7,416 nt of DNA from NCBI GenBank assembly GCA_002430125.1, contig DJBQ01000146.1, positions 24,840-32,255 of the forward strand, written 5' to 3'. The notes below the pieces were generated by a model. That model had not been told where the DNA came from. It made no database searches and was given only the letters and a program-made list of their open reading frames with translations. Position 1 is the first letter of the stretch, and every line of letters starts with the position of its first letter. The DNA is from Rhodobacterales bacterium UBA5972 (GTDB lineage Bacteria > Pseudomonadota > Alphaproteobacteria > Rhodobacterales > Rhodobacteraceae). The position numbers and the translations under genes were made by a program. Below, piece after piece: positions 5,908 through 7,416 of this stretch.

Positions 5908-7317
5908 ATGTTGAAATCAACCACAGCCCTCGCCACAAAGGCCCCGGTTTTGTCTAACGAACCGGGCGTTGAAACTCTGGTTGAATGGGACCGCCAACAT
6001 CAGCTGCATCCGTGGGCTGCGATTGGCGATTGGCGCGGTTATGACAACATGATGATGGACAGTGCTGACGGGATTTATTTGTGGGACAGCACAGGCAAAC
6101 GGTACATCGACGGGCCGGGCGGAATGTGGTGTGTTCAGATCGGTTACGGTCGCCGGGAAATGGCGGATGCGATTGCGGCCCAAGTGATGAAACTGCCCTA
6201 TTCATCGCCGTTTTCATATGCGACGGAACCTTCGGCGGTGCTGGCGAAAAAGCTGGCGGAAATGGCACCGGGTGACCTGAACACTGTGCTGTTTACCACC
6301 GGCGGATCAACGGCCGTGGATTCGGCGCTGCGGGTGATGCAATTCATGAATAACCGGCAAGGGCGGCCAGACAAAAAGATCATTCTGGCGCGTGAAAAAG
6401 GCTATCACGGCTCGACCTATCTGGCGCATTCAGTGACGGGGAAGGAACGCGATAAATCGCAGTTTGATTTCGAAAGCCGGCTGGTGCATTTCCTGCCGGA
6501 TGTGAACCCTTATCGCCGCCCGAAAGGGATGAGTGTGGCCGCGTGGTGTGATGCCAAAGTGGCGGATCTGGAACAGGCGATTTCCGAGGTTGGGCCGGAC
6601 AAAATCGGGGCGTTTATTGCCGAACCGATCTTGAGTTCCGGCGGGGTGATTGTGCCGCCCGAAGGCTATCACAAACGCACCTTCGATATCTGCAAAGCCC
6701 ATGATATCCTTTACATTTCTGACGAAGTCGTCACGGGGTTCGGGCGGTTGGGGCATTGGTTCTCGTCCCTTGATGTCTTTGGCATCGAGCCGGATATCAT
6801 CACCTGTGCCAAGGGGCTGACATCGGGATATTTGCCGCTTGGGGCCTGCATCATATCAGACCGGGTTATGGCGCAAATGGCCGATCCTGAAGGGGCGGTT
6901 GCCTTCACCAATGGCTATACCTATTCCGCCCATCCGGTAAGCTGTGTGGCGGCCCTCAAGAACATCGAAATCTTTGAAAACGAAGGCCTTTTGGAGCACG
7001 TGCGCGCCATCACGCCACATTTCCAAAAGCGGCTGCACGATCTGGCACGGTTCCCGATTGTCGGGGACACGCGTGGCATGGGGTTGCTGGGGTGTATCGA
7101 AGGACGGCCCGAGGAAAACGGCAGTAATCTTGAGGCGCAGAGGGCGCTGGGTACGCTGCTGGACGAGGCCTGTGAAGAGATGGGGCTTTTGGTGCGTCCG
7201 ATGATCAATATGGCGGTGATTTCGCCACCGTTGATTATTACGATAAAACAGATCGACGAAATGTTTGATATTCTGGAACGGGCGCTGGAAAAGGTGACGG
7301 CTGAGCTGGCGGCATAA
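5908..7317 (+). CDS. Class III PLP-dependent aminotransferase (omega-transaminase type)
   Basis: This 469-residue protein is a full-length fold-type I, class III aminotransferase. Visible landmarks are [11 protein letters not shown] (71-81), the PLP-phosphate loop [13 protein letters not shown] (130-142), GYHGST (165-170), [11 protein letters not shown] (270-280) with Asp272 for the pyridine nitrogen, and [10 protein letters not shown] (299-308) with Lys302 as Schiff-base lysine. [11 protein letters not shown] (333-343) follows, with a Thr that contacts the partner subunit's phosphate. Arg430 in LVRP aligns, from memory, with the flipping Arg415 of Vibrio fluvialis omega-transaminase, so both an amine and a carboxylate-bearing acceptor such as pyruvate could bind. 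The usual GSEAND loop is GGSTAVD here, which marks a subfamily commonly annotated only as 'aspartate aminotransferase family'. AAAGGAA (5896-5902) precedes the start. It is last in the operon, 24 bp after the GcvT-like gene. Deamination of the demethylated product is inferred; beta-alanine-, taurine- or putrescine-type substrates remain possible. Confidence 0.94.
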   Translation: MLKSTTALATKAPVLSNEPGVETLVEWDRQHQLHPWAAIGDWRGYDNMMMDSADGIYLWDSTGKRYIDGPGGMWCVQIGYGRREMADAIAAQVMKLPYSSPFSYATEPSAVLAKKLAEMAPGDLNTVLFTTGGSTAVDSALRVMQFMNNRQGRPDKKIILAREKGYHGSTYLAHSVTGKERDKSQFDFESRLVHFLPDVNPYRRPKGMSVAAWCDAKVADLEQAISEVGPDKIGAFIAEPILSSGGVIVPPEGYHKRTFDICKAHDILYISDEVVTGFGRLGHWFSSLDVFGIEPDIITCAKGLTSGYLPLGACIISDRVMAQMADPEGAVAFTNGYTYSAHPVSCVAALKNIEIFENEGLLEHVRAITPHFQKRLHDLARFPIVGDTRGMGLLGCIEGRPEENGSNLEAQRALGTLLDEACEEMGLLVRPMINMAVISPPLIITIKQIDEMFDILERALEKVTAELAA

Positions 7318-7381
7318 AGGTTTGCCAAAACGGCGGTCGAATCAGGGTTAACTGGTTGGTTTGGCGCGATAGTTTTGGTGA
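7318..7381. other. Short non-coding stretch after the operon, no clear terminator
   Basis: No hairpin with a T-run is seen. CCAAAAC (7325-7331) and GTTTTGG (7372-7378) are inverted copies, but 40 nt apart, too far for a standard intrinsic terminator. Transcription may stop by Rho or read on into genes beyond the window. Confidence 0.4.
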
Positions 7382-7416
7382 CACAACCTGTACACAACGT
7401 ATGCACAACCTGTACA
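7382..7416. repeat. 11-bp tandem repeat reaching the window edge
   Basis: CACAAC recurs at 7382, 7393 and 7404, exactly 11 bp apart. Units one and three are identical (CACAACCTGTA), the middle one reads CACAACGTATG, and the last two bases (CA) may begin a fourth. The spacing is about one helical turn, so the conserved bases face the same side of the DNA. A protein-binding array upstream of the next gene is possible; the array may be longer than seen. Confidence 0.6.

Noticed and set aside
7382..7416. CRISPR array
   Set aside because: The units are 11 bp and contiguous, with no spacers between longer repeats.

Overview
The window looks like chromosomal DNA of a marine-type alphaproteobacterium, most likely in the Roseobacter/Rhodobacteraceae group. 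This is an inference from moderately GC-rich, compact coding, the BetI-like regulator style and the protein families present. No sequence search was run.

Layout. (1) Positions 1-323, minus strand: the N-terminal 107 codons of a serine/threonine protein kinase that runs off the left edge. (2) 324-676: a gene-poor gap with a candidate minus-strand terminator hairpin. (3) 677-1336, minus strand: a BetI-like TetR-family repressor. (4) 1337-1477: a divergent promoter region with a perfect 14-bp palindrome at 1408-1421, the best operator candidate. (5) 1478-7317, plus strand: a tight four-gene operon of two paralogous PYROXD2/phytoene-dehydrogenase-like FAD oxidoreductases, a GcvT-type (aminomethyltransferase/folate) protein and a class III (omega) PLP aminotransferase. 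Gaps are 9 bp, a 4-bp ATGA overlap and 24 bp. (6) 7318-7416: a non-coding tail ending in 11-bp tandem repeats that reach the right edge.

How the genes may work together (inference). A flavoenzyme pair plus a GcvT-like folate protein resembles, in split form, the logic of dimethylglycine/sarcosine dehydrogenases. There FAD oxidises an N-methyl (or related C1-bearing) group and tetrahydrofolate in the GcvT fold captures the one-carbon unit. The omega-aminotransferase would then remove the freed primary amine, giving an aldehyde or oxo-acid. The BetI-like repressor would sense the substrate or an intermediate. The operon is therefore best read as an uncharacterised catabolic route for a small methylated amine or omega-amino acid. 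The substrate cannot be read from sequence. No transporter, aldehyde dehydrogenase or folate-recycling gene lies in the window.
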